A stretch of DNA of 9,927 nt, taken from contig JAEMSB010000121.1 in the NCBI GenBank assembly GCA_016463045.1, positions 1 to 9,927 of the forward strand, in the 5' to 3' direction. Below, piece by piece: positions 1 through 6,524 of the stretch. The position numbers and the translations under genes were made by a program. The notes under the pieces are model-generated. The model saw only the letters and a list, made by a program, of their open reading frames with translations. It made no database searches and was not told the origin of the DNA. Origin of the DNA: Niveispirillum sp. (GTDB lineage: Bacteria; Pseudomonadota; Alphaproteobacteria; Azospirillales; Azospirillaceae). The stretch's first letter is position 1. Each line of letters starts with the position of its first letter.

Positions 1-18
1 GGGGACTGCTCCGCTCTA

Positions 19-1260
19 CTAAGCCGCCTGTTCAGCGTCAATCACGGCCTTCAGTTCCACCGCCGGGTCGGCGGCGCGGGCCGCGTCGATGGGCCTGCCG
101 CCGGTGATCAGGGCCTTGGCCTGGATGAAGTCGCGGGCATTGTTCAGGCAGTCGATGGCGATCAGCCGCCCGCCGCGTAGATACAGGACGGAAAAGCCGG
201 AGGCGGCGGCATCGCCGCGCACCAGCACCTGATCATAATCCATGGCCAGACCCACGGCCTGCATCTTTACGTCATACTGGTCGGACCAGAACCAGGGCAG
301 GGCGGCATAGGGCTTTTCCAGACCCAGCAGCGTATCCGCCGCCACTTTGCCCTGATCGACCGCGTTCTGCACCGATTCCAGCCGGATGGCCCGGCCCGCG
401 AACGCATTGGGATGCAGGGCGCAGTCACCAATGGAAAGGATCGACAGGTCCTGCGTCCGGCACAGCGCATCCACCACCACCCCGTTGGGGCAGGGCAGGC
501 CGGCCAGGGCCAGCGGTTCGACATTGGGGATGATGCCGATGCCGACAATCACGATATCGGCCGGGATCAGGCTGCCATCCGACAGTTCCACCGCCGTCAC
601 CCGGCCCTCACCCCGCAGGGTCGATACCTGGGCCGACAGGCGGATATCCACCCCGTGCCGGCGATGCAGCCCGGCATAGAAGGCGGAGACGGGTGGAGAG
701 GTGACGCGGGCCAGCAGCCGTTCCTGCGCCTCCAGCACTGTCACCTCATGGCCGAGCGCGCGCAGCACCGCCGCCGTTTCCAGGCCGATATAGCCACCAC
801 CCACGATCACCACGCGCGCGCCCGGCACAAGATCGGCCTTCAGCGCGTCGATATCGGCGATGGTGCGGATGGCATGCACGCCGGCCAGATCGGCCCCCGC
901 ACAGGACAGGCGCCGGGGCCGTCCGCCCGTGGCCCAGACCAGCTTGCCATATCCGATGCGTGCGCCATCCTCCAGGCTGAGGGATTGTGCCGCCCGGTCC
1001 ACCGCCGTTACGCGCCGGCCGGTCAGCAGACTGACCTGTTTTTCTTGCCAATATTCCGGCTTGCGCAGGGCCAGACGTGCCGCGTCGCGCTTGCCGGCCA
1101 GATATTCTTTGGACAAAGGCGGGCGCTCATAGGGGGCGGCGTCCTCATCGCCGATCAGGGCGATGGACCCGGTAAAGCCACCCTGCCGCAGTGACTGCGC
1201 GCATTGCGCCGCCGCCTGTCCGGCCCCGGCGATGACGATATCGTAGTCGGTCTGGCCCAT
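19..1260 (-). CDS. FAD-dependent NAD(P)H:ferredoxin reductase of oxygenase type
   Basis: This 413-residue protein would pass electrons from NAD(P)H through FAD to a [2Fe-2S] ferredoxin serving a Rieske oxygenase or a cytochrome P450, like putidaredoxin reductase or BphA4. Visible motifs are an N-terminal FAD-binding GAGQAAA (about residues 12-18), the family signature YERPPLSKEYL (44-54), an NAD-binding GGGYIGLE (154-161), the second FAD motif SIGDCAL (276-282), ESVQNAVDQGK (295-305) and a C-terminal dimer domain with PWFWSDQYDVKMQ (322-334). Length is normal for the family. I chose the ATG at 1260 because AAAGGA lies about ten bases upstream; the frame also opens at a TTG six codons earlier, inside that ribosome site. 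It lies 96 bases downstream of the GntR gene on the same strand and may be co-transcribed. No ferredoxin gene is present in the window. The family is sure; the partner is inferred. Confidence 0.93.
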   Translation of the reverse strand: MGQTDYDIVIAGAGQAAAQCAQSLRQGGFTGSIALIGDEDAAPYERPPLSKEYLAGKRDAARLALRKPEYWQEKQVSLLTGRRVTAVDRAAQSLSLEDGARIGYGKLVWATGGRPRRLSCAGADLAGVHAIRTIADIDALKADLVPGARVVIVGGGYIGLETAAVLRALGHEVTVLEAQERLLARVTSPPVSAFYAGLHRRHGVDIRLSAQVSTLRGEGRVTAVELSDGSLIPADIVIVGIGIIPNVEPLALAGLPCPNGVVVDALCRTQDLSILSIGDCALHPNAFAGRAIRLESVQNAVDQGKVAADTLLGLEKPYAALPWFWSDQYDVKMQAVGLAMDYDQVLVRGDAAASGFSVLYLRGGRLIAIDCLNNARDFIQAKALITGGRPIDAARAADPAVELKAVIDAEQAA

Positions 1261-1356
1261 GGCAACGGTCCTTTGCAAGAAGGCGCAGCTGTCCCGTTCC
1301 CGACCACGGGGGGCGGCGGGATCAGGGGCCAGCGGTATAGGGAATGCGCGCGGGCC

Positions 1357-2028
1357 TTATTCCGCGGCGCGCTGCCCGGTCAGGGAGATATATTCGGCGA
1401 AGATGTCGCCCTGGATCGTCGTATGCTGACGCAGACGGCGATAGGCGATTTCGGGATCGCCCTGCTGCACCGCCTCCATGATGGCGGCATGGTCGCGCAG
1501 GTTTTCCTCTGCCCGGCCCGGATAGTTCAGCTGATAGCGGCGATAGGGAACAAGCTGCAGCGCCAGCTTGTCGGTCATTTCCACCAGCACGTCATTATGG
1601 CTGCCCCAGACCAGCAGCTGATGGAACTTGCGACTGGCTGCGTAATATTCGTCCTGGCGGCCTGCATTATAATGGTCTTCGGACTGCTTATGCACCTCAG
1701 CCAGTTTGGCCTTCTCTTCCGGCGACATGCGGCGGGCCGACAGCTTGGCGCACAGGCCCTCCAGTTCCGACATGACCTCAAACATATGGATCATGCGGCG
1801 GATATCCATGCTGGCCACCACGGCCCCCTGGCGCGGCCGCTTTTCCACCAGCCCGGATTCCACCAATTGTAGCACCGCTTCGCGCACGGGCGTGCGGGAA
1901 ACGCCGAACCGGGTGGCGATGGCTTCCTCGTCCAGGCGTGAGCCGGGACGCAGGCGTCCCATAAAAATGTCCTGTTCCAGGGACACACGCACATGTTCGG
2001 CATGCGTTACGTGTGTGGGCTTGTTCAT
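1357..2028 (-). CDS. GntR-family transcriptional regulator, FCD (FadR C-terminal) subfamily
   Basis: A 223-residue DNA-binding regulator that probably responds to an organic acid, CoA ester or similar catabolite. The N-terminal winged helix-turn-helix (about residues 10-73) contains the recognition stretch FGVSRTPVREAV (41-52) and a wing at EKRPRQGAV. An alpha-helical FCD domain follows (about 78-205), with HQLL around H136, DHAAIMEAV around H180, and H202. These histidines fit the metal-binding positions of FCD domains, but the Asp/Asn usually found four residues before the first one is Ser132. The start at 2028 is chosen because GGAGGA lies three bases upstream; the frame runs open for another 22 codons without a better start. 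It is divergent from the TonB receptor gene and upstream of the ferredoxin reductase on the same strand. This suggests it controls both sides, often as a repressor relieved by the substrate (inference). Confidence 0.94.
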   Translation of the reverse strand: MNKPTHVTHAEHVRVSLEQDIFMGRLRPGSRLDEEAIATRFGVSRTPVREAVLQLVESGLVEKRPRQGAVVASMDIRRMIHMFEVMSELEGLCAKLSARRMSPEEKAKLAEVHKQSEDHYNAGRQDEYYAASRKFHQLLVWGSHNDVLVEMTDKLALQLVPYRRYQLNYPGRAEENLRDHAAIMEAVQQGDPEIAYRRLRQHTTIQGDIFAEYISLTGQRAAE

Positions 2029-2119
2029 CCATCCTCCGCCGCGCGGCATCCGCGCTTGGCCATTCCACCTCTGCCGATGCCGCCGCCATCGCAACCCGTA
2101 CAGGGCGCCATCCCTGTCA

Positions 2120-2148
2120 TGTATCGGTCATGGACGACGACAAGTCAA
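2120..2148 (-). promoter_or_regulatory. Candidate sigma-70-type promoter of the GntR gene
   Basis: On the minus strand, TTGACT (2143-2148, five of six to the -35 consensus) is separated by 17 bases from GATACA (2120-2125, three of six to the -10 consensus). It would start transcription about 100 bases before the regulator's ATG. A direct repeat GTCATG (2116-2121 and 2127-2132) lies across the -10 element, 11 bases apart, so the two copies face the same side of the helix. Autoregulation through these repeats is an inference. Confidence 0.4.
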
Positions 2149-2339
2149 GCCGTCGCAGCGGTTCTTGAATACGGATGAGCCATTCTGTGCATACTTTGTT
2201 GACGTTCAGACCGCCGCATCCCAACGCGGGGCGACGGGAAGGTGCGGACAAAACAGGCGGATTTCCAGGGCCCCCGGCGTGGCCGTCGGCGGAATGCCAA
2301 ACTTCCTGCACTGTCGCACAATTTCTTGCTTCGTATACA

Positions 2340-2368
2340 TTGCGCGTCGTAAAAAAATATTATACAGT
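2340..2368 (+). promoter_or_regulatory. Candidate promoter of the TonB-dependent receptor gene
   Basis: In the only A+T-rich patch upstream of the receptor, TTGCGC (2340-2345) is followed after 17 bases by TACAGT (2363-2368). Overlapping alternatives for the -10 are TATTAT (2358-2363) and TATACA (2361-2366), and a run of seven A lies in the spacer. I cannot choose between them. Use of any of these would give a leader of roughly 140 bases. Confidence 0.35.
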
Positions 2369-2391
2369 CGAAACCGTATCCAGAAAATGCC

Positions 2392-2470
2392 GGCCCCGGA
2401 CGTGTTTGGCGGGGCCTTGTATCCGGCGACGCCGCCGGAATTCCCAGAATGATCCGCCGTGAATGCGGAT
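2392..2470 (+). promoter_or_regulatory. Structured 5' leader with three hairpins
   Basis: Three perfect stems follow each other before the receptor's ribosome site. The first is GGCCCCG (2392-2398) with CGGGGCC (2410-2416). The second is TCCGGCG (2422-2428) with CGCCGGA (2433-2439), with a 4-base loop. The third is ATCCGC (2452-2457) with GCGGAT (2465-2470). No long T-run follows any of them, so they do not look like simple terminators. They may stabilise the mRNA or be a target for post-transcriptional control. I recognise no known riboswitch. Confidence 0.4.
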
Positions 2471-2517
2471 AACAGGAAAAGAGCCGCCGAAGCGCGGTGA
2501 TCAGGGAGGATAAGTCG

Positions 2518-4956
2518 ATGTCACGGAGATACCGTGTGGCAGGGCTGGGCGTGTGCGCCAGCGCGTTCACTATGCTTGCAACCATGCCCGCCGCCACGGC
2601 GCAGCAGGCCCCCGCTTCCAGCACGGAGGTGGCACAGGCCGCCCCGGCGCAGGCCATCGGTCTGGAGGAGATCGTGGTGACGGCCAACCGCCGGCAGAGC
2701 AACCTGCAGGACACGCCGGTGGCCGTGTCGGCCTTTACGCCGGCCATGTTCGATGCGGCCCCGCCCAAGGATCTGGGCGATATCGCGGCCTATGTGCCCA
2801 ACTTCTCCGCCGCGCGCGTCACCGGCTTCAACGCCGCGTCTTTCGCCATGCGCGGTGTCGGGCAGGTGGACATCATCGTCTATTCAGAGGCGCCCGTGGG
2901 CGTGATGCTGGACGATTTCGTGATGCCCAGCGTACAGAGCCAGCTTCTGGACACGTTCGACGTAGAGCGGGTGGAAGTGCTGCGCGGGCCCCAAGGCACG
3001 CTGTTCGGCAAGAACACCACCGGCGGTGTCGTCACCGTATACACGAAGAAGCCATCCCTGACCGATCAGGCCGGCGAAGTACAGTTCACCGCCGGCAGCT
3101 TCGGCACCCGTGCCGCCAAGGCATCGGTGAACCTGCCGCTGGTGGAGGACAAGCTGGGCGTGCGTCTGGTCGCCGCCTATAACAAATCCGACGGCTATTA
3201 CAAAAACGGCGCCTGCTATGGCCCTGTGCCCGGCAGCAATGCGCGCGGCTGCGGCGATGGGTCAAAGCTGGGTGGCGAGGATATTTTCAATGGCCGCGCC
3301 AAGCTTTTGTGGAAGCCCACGGAAAATGTCGAGGCGCTGTTCCAGGTGGAGCGGGTGCGCGACAATTCCGACAGCGTGCCCGTGGTCAACACCACGCCCT
3401 CGGACAGACGTTGGGCCTTTTATAATTTGGGTTTCAGCCAGGATGCCGGGGACCCGTTGGACCATGCCGGCATCACCAACCGCGATGACAGCCTGCTGAA
3501 CATGTCGGACGGGCATCAGGTCGATGTCGACGGCTATTACAGCACCATCAACTGGGACGCCGACAAGGTCACGCTGACCTCCGTCACCGGCTGGCGCAAG
3601 CAGTACTCGCAGCTGCCCAGCACCTATACGGGTGAGGTCGGCCCCATCTCCCTGTTCGATGCCAACCGCACCGACCTGCGCAAGACCTTCCAGCAGGAAT
3701 TCCGCATGGCGTCCAACTGGGACGGCCCGGTGCAGATGGTGGCCGGCGGCTTCTATCAAAAGAATGATGTGAATTTCTGCGTGGCGCAGATCCTGGGCTT
3801 CCTGGATCTGTTCGGGACCACATTGCCCTTCGGCACCTTCAACAACAACCCGCAGGTCCTGTGCAATCAGGAACGCCAGAAGGCCTATGCCGCCTATGGC
3901 GACGTGACCTGGGCGGTCAATGACAAGCTGACCCTGATCGGTGGGGCCCGCTGGACCAAGGAGAAGAAGGCCTGGGCCGGGCGCAATCAGGTGTTCGTGC
4001 AGGCCCTGTCCGGCACCTTCGACCCGAATTTCACCTGGAACAAGCTGGGCAAGCTTCTGAATGCCGGTGATTTCAACAAGTATCCGATCGGCGTGGTCCG
4101 CGACAGCGAGACCTGGTCGGAACCCACCTGGCGGGCCAGCGCGTCCTACAAGGTCACCGACGATCTGATGGCCTATGCCACCTATTCGCGCGGCTTCCGC
4201 TCGGGCGCCTATAATGACCAGACGGGCACCACCGGCGTGGCCATCCCGGCCCTGGCCGCCCGCCCGACCAACCCGGAACTGGCCGACAGCTATGAAGCCG
4301 GTATCAAGACCGACTTCCTGGACAATCGCGCCCGCCTGAACGCCACGGCGTTCTACGTGAATTATAAGGACATGCAGCGCGGCCTGGTCGCCACCCTGAC
4401 CAATTCCTTTGGTCAGCAGGTGCAGGAAACCCGCTTCTTCAACGCCGGTGAAGCAACCGTGAAGGGGCTGGAGCTGGAAGGCAGCATCCTGCCGACCGAA
4501 GGTTTGGAAATCCGCGGTGTCCTGGGCTATCTCGACGCCAAATATGACAAGTTCGAAGCCGATACCGATTTCGACGGCGACATCGATATCGACTTCTCCA
4601 ACCGCCCCCTGAACCGTGCGCCGAAATGGCAATGGACGCTGGACGCTACTTACACGATGGATCTGGCCGACAAGGGCGAAATCCTGTTCAACGGCGCCAT
4701 CCAGTTCGAGGATGAAAACGGCTATGTCTATTCCGATGTCAGCCCGGAATTTGACAGCAAGCTGGTCAAGAAGACCCTGCTGAACGCCGCCATCACCTGG
4801 CACGATGCCGACGGCCGCTACACGGTGCAGGCCGTGGGCCGTAACCTGACCGACAAGCGCTACAACACCGCCACCAACGTGGTCGGCTCGCTCTGGACCT
4901 TCTCCACCTACGGCCCGCCCCGCTATTACGGCCTGACCGTGGGGGCGAAGTTCTAA
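2518..4956 (+). CDS. TonB-dependent outer-membrane receptor
   Basis: An 812-residue outer-membrane active transporter that would take up a scarce or bulky substrate using TonB/proton-motive energy. The first 28 residues are a signal peptide (RR near the start, hydrophobic core, cleavage after ATA before QQAPA). A TonB box EEIVVTA sits at 50-56, and the plug domain follows (about 63-175) with RVEVLRGPQGTLFGKNTTGG at 151-170. The rest is a 22-strand beta barrel ending in YGLTVGAKF with the terminal Phe needed for outer-membrane assembly. An extracellular loop contains two Cys (in GACYG and RGCGDG) that may form a disulfide, and a second Cys pair lies around NFCVAQ and VLCNQ. I chose the ATG at 2518 because GGGAGGA lies seven bases upstream; a GTG seven codons earlier lacks a site. 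The type is that of the large sphingomonad/Caulobacter receptor families that import iron complexes, sugars or aromatics. The neighbours suggest an organic substrate rather than iron, but that is an inference. Confidence 0.96.
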   Translation: MSRRYRVAGLGVCASAFTMLATMPAATAQQAPASSTEVAQAAPAQAIGLEEIVVTANRRQSNLQDTPVAVSAFTPAMFDAAPPKDLGDIAAYVPNFSAARVTGFNAASFAMRGVGQVDIIVYSEAPVGVMLDDFVMPSVQSQLLDTFDVERVEVLRGPQGTLFGKNTTGGVVTVYTKKPSLTDQAGEVQFTAGSFGTRAAKASVNLPLVEDKLGVRLVAAYNKSDGYYKNGACYGPVPGSNARGCGDGSKLGGEDIFNGRAKLLWKPTENVEALFQVERVRDNSDSVPVVNTTPSDRRWAFYNLGFSQDAGDPLDHAGITNRDDSLLNMSDGHQVDVDGYYSTINWDADKVTLTSVTGWRKQYSQLPSTYTGEVGPISLFDANRTDLRKTFQQEFRMASNWDGPVQMVAGGFYQKNDVNFCVAQILGFLDLFGTTLPFGTFNNNPQVLCNQERQKAYAAYGDVTWAVNDKLTLIGGARWTKEKKAWAGRNQVFVQALSGTFDPNFTWNKLGKLLNAGDFNKYPIGVVRDSETWSEPTWRASASYKVTDDLMAYATYSRGFRSGAYNDQTGTTGVAIPALAARPTNPELADSYEAGIKTDFLDNRARLNATAFYVNYKDMQRGLVATLTNSFGQQVQETRFFNAGEATVKGLELEGSILPTEGLEIRGVLGYLDAKYDKFEADTDFDGDIDIDFSNRPLNRAPKWQWTLDATYTMDLADKGEILFNGAIQFEDENGYVYSDVSPEFDSKLVKKTLLNAAITWHDADGRYTVQAVGRNLTDKRYNTATNVVGSLWTFSTYGPPRYYGLTVGAKF

Positions 4957-4996
4957 GTTTTCCCCCTCGAAGCGTGAACTCCCGAGAGGCGACCTT

Positions 4997-5032
4997 GGGG
5001 GACCGGTGCGAACCGGTCCCCCGTTTTCTTTT
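4997..5032 (+). terminator. Rho-independent terminator after the TonB receptor gene
   Basis: A perfect 11-base-pair stem, GGGGGACCGGT (4997-5007) with ACCGGTCCCCC (5012-5022), encloses the loop GCGA, a stable GNRA tetraloop, and is followed by GTTTTCTTTT. It lies 40 bases after the receptor stop codon. There is no T-run on the other strand, so it acts mainly on plus-strand transcripts and separates them from the convergent toxin-antitoxin genes. Confidence 0.9.
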
Positions 5033-5039
5033 GGGGATG

Positions 5040-5306
5040 TCAGGAACCGTAAAGCTGGCTGTGCGTGCCCACGCGGACGAAAGTCACGGTGACATACCCC
5101 CCGGCCTCAATGAACACGAGGTGCAGGTCAAAACCGGCGCTGATGGACCGATGTCCCGCAAGGACACCTTTCAGGGGATGATTATACAGTTCAGGAGCGT
5201 GCGGATTGCCGCAAAAGGCCTTTATCGCCTTCTCCACCGCTGTCTGCTGGTGCGGCTACAATCGGTCAAGCTGTTTGATGAATTTTCGGTGGAAGCGGAT
5301 TTCCAT
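5040..5306 (-). pseudogene. YafQ/RelE-family toxin gene interrupted by an in-frame TAG
   Basis: Read from the ATG at 5306, the frame gives MEIRFHRKFIKQLDRL, then TAG (codon 17, bases 5256-5258), then PHQQTAVEKAIKAF and on to a TGA at 5040. With the stop ignored the product is 88 residues, the usual length of these ribosome-dependent mRNA-cleaving toxins. The second half matches the YafQ pattern: NHPLKG, GHRSIS, GFDLHLVF and the C-terminal VRVGTHSQLYG. Compared with E. coli YafQ, the catalytic His of HPL, the Asp and the His of GTH are kept; the His in the middle motif is Ser and the final Phe is Tyr. The ATG lies 2 bases after the antitoxin TGA, as in coupled toxin-antitoxin operons, which supports this start. 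A GTG at 5237 could in principle start a 65-residue fragment lacking the first helix, but I see no good ribosome site for it. Most likely an inactivated toxin; a base-calling error is the alternative. Confidence 0.78.
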
Positions 5307-5308
5307 AC

Positions 5309-5584
5309 TCACCCGGCGGCGCTGCTCCGCTGACGCCGGAGATAGGCGATGGCGGCATCCGCGTCCTGGAAGCCGGGGGAAAGGTTCTCGCCCCGCTGTG
5401 CTTCACCGCTGGCGGCCAGGATTTCCTGTTCTTCGACCGGCGTGAAGCCGTTTTCGGTCAGGACCTCTTCAACCTGCACACACACCAGCGCGTCCGGCGA
5501 AATGCCGGGCCGCAGCTTTGCCGGAACGTCCCGGGCGCGATAGACACCCGCCGGAAGGGTTGGCTTTGTCGGGGCGGAACGCAT
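5309..5584 (-). CDS. Putative antitoxin of the YafQ/RelE-type pair
   Basis: A 91-residue protein placed immediately before the toxin frame, with its TGA 2 bases from the toxin ATG, so it is most simply the antitoxin that neutralises the toxin and represses the operon. The sequence alone is weakly diagnostic. The C-terminal half is acidic and helical (FTPVEEQEILAASGEAQRGE, then DADAAIAYLRRQR), the form seen in toxin-wrapping tails of RelB-like antitoxins. I do not see a clear ribbon-helix-helix or helix-turn-helix at the N-terminus, which is rich in Pro. The start at 5584 has only a weak ribosome site, so a later start is possible. A promoter and a palindrome lie just upstream. Confidence 0.6.
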   Translation of the reverse strand: MRSAPTKPTLPAGVYRARDVPAKLRPGISPDALVCVQVEEVLTENGFTPVEEQEILAASGEAQRGENLSPGFQDADAAIAYLRRQRSSAAG

Positions 5585-5590
5585 GGTGTC

Positions 5591-5642
5591 ATGTCCGAAA
5601 GAGGCGACGCCTGATAGTCGGACATTGCCGCCGCCCTGTCAA
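5591..5642 (-). promoter_or_regulatory. Promoter and palindromic operator of the toxin-antitoxin operon
   Basis: On the minus strand, a perfect TTGACA (5637-5642) is followed after 17 bases by GACTAT (5614-5619), a plausible sigma-70 promoter starting transcription about 20 bases before the antitoxin ATG. An 8-base inverted repeat, ATGTCCGA (5591-5598) and TCGGACAT (5618-5625), with an inner AGGC/GCCT pair (5602-5605, 5609-5612), covers the -10 and the likely start site. This is where an antitoxin or toxin-antitoxin complex would bind to repress its own operon (inference from the family). Confidence 0.55.
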
Positions 5643-5660
5643 ATCCGCCCCATATCTCGC

Positions 5661-6521
5661 TCACACCACGTTGAAATGCTCCGGCACGCCGCCGGGCCAG
5701 ACGGTGCCCCACATCTGCATGCCGCCATCGATGGTCAGCATCTCGCCGGTGATGAACTTGCCCGACGGGGCGACCAGATAAACGACACCCTCGGCCACGT
5801 CCCAGGCATTGCCCATGCGGCGCATCGGGTTGGTATCGGCAAAGCGCGCCGTGGCTTCTGGCGGATAGACGTTGAAGCCTTCTGTCGCCACCGTGCCCGG
5901 CGCCACGCAGTTCACGCGGATATTCAGCGGCGCCCATTCGGTGGCCACCGTCTTGGACAGATAGATTACGCCGGCGCGTGCGGCACAGGTATGGGCCGCC
6001 TGCGGCATGCCGCGTTCGACATAGGCCACGATATTGACGATGGACCCCGCCTCTTCCCTGTCGCGCCAGCGGCGGGCCGCGGCCTGCATCATGTGCCAGG
6101 TGCCGTTCAGGTTGGTGTCGATGACGGCGTTCCAGCCCTTTTTGGAAAAGTCGATGGCCGCCTGCGGGAACTGCCCGCCGCCATTATTCACCACATGGTC
6201 GATGCGTCCGAATTCGGCGATGGTCCGGTCCATCAGCGCATCCACCTGATCGGGGTCTCGGATGGTCATGGGCATGATCGCGATGTCGCGGCCCAGATGC
6301 CGGCGGATGCCGTCACGCGTCTCGGCCAGCTTCTCCTCCCGCCGGCCACAGATCATCACCTTGGCGCCCAGCCGCGTGAACAGATAAGCCATGGCCCGGC
6401 CCATGCCGCTGCCGCCACCCGACAGCACCACCACCTGGCCGTCCAGCAGGTCCGGGCGATAGACGGTGGGCAGGGCGGCCAGCTGCTCGTCGCTGAAACC
6501 CCATTGTCTGGCTTCGGTCAT
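5661..6521 (-). CDS. SDR-family oxidoreductase, PECR-like (probable enoyl-CoA reductase type)
   Basis: A 286-residue Rossmann-fold NAD(P)-dependent enzyme. The nucleotide-binding motif is SGGGSGMG (34-41), followed by CGRREEK (59-65), NNGG at 112-115 and the C-terminal ITGEMLTIDGG. The usual Ser-Tyr-Lys triad is missing. Where YxxxK is expected there is HTCAARAGV (177-185), so Tyr is Thr178 and Lys is Arg182; the Ser position falls in NIVAY. The same AARAGV block followed by LxK(S/T), EW and IRxNCVAPG occurs in peroxisomal trans-2-enoyl-CoA reductase (PECR), and related dienoyl-CoA reductases also depart from the classical triad. The substrate is therefore more likely an enoyl-CoA than an alcohol (inference). 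The ATG is 3 bases after the thiolase stop, with GGGGGA eight bases upstream, so it is the last gene of a tight operon. About 30 extra residues precede the fold. Confidence 0.9.
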   Translation of the reverse strand: MTEARQWGFSDEQLAALPTVYRPDLLDGQVVVLSGGGSGMGRAMAYLFTRLGAKVMICGRREEKLAETRDGIRRHLGRDIAIMPMTIRDPDQVDALMDRTIAEFGRIDHVVNNGGGQFPQAAIDFSKKGWNAVIDTNLNGTWHMMQAAARRWRDREEAGSIVNIVAYVERGMPQAAHTCAARAGVIYLSKTVATEWAPLNIRVNCVAPGTVATEGFNVYPPEATARFADTNPMRRMGNAWDVAEGVVYLVAPSGKFITGEMLTIDGGMQMWGTVWPGGVPEHFNVV

Positions 6522-6524
6522 GGT

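Larger units (their letters stand above)
2029..2517. promoter_or_regulatory. Divergent control region between GntR gene and TonB receptor gene
   Basis: This 489-base gap holds no convincing gene. The half near the regulator (2029-2300) is GC-rich and carries a promoter-like pair for the minus strand. The A+T-rich stretch 2320-2385 stands out and likely contains the plus-strand receptor promoter. It includes GTATAC at 2333-2338 and two copies of TATACA (2334-2339 and 2361-2366) 27 bases apart, which could be half sites for the neighbouring GntR protein. From about 2390 to the receptor start is a leader with three hairpins. Short open frames that cross the region have no recognisable product. 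Confidence 0.6.

Noticed and set aside
412..1194. 260-codon plus-strand open frame opposite the ferredoxin reductase
   Set aside because: Same antisense effect; the reductase motifs on the minus strand are unambiguous.
1280..1320. Possible terminator between the GntR and ferredoxin reductase genes
   Set aside because: Only a 5-base stem (CCCGT/ACGGG) with no T-run on the minus strand; more likely the two genes are read together.
2117..2311. 64-codon minus-strand frame in the divergent control region
   Set aside because: No ribosome site that I can see, no recognisable motif, and it overlaps the likely promoter of the regulator.
3262..4803. 513-codon open frame on the minus strand inside the receptor gene
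   Set aside because: It mirrors the codons of the well-supported TonB receptor; its translation is low-complexity and rich in G, V, I and Q with no domain. It is a by-product of high GC in third positions.
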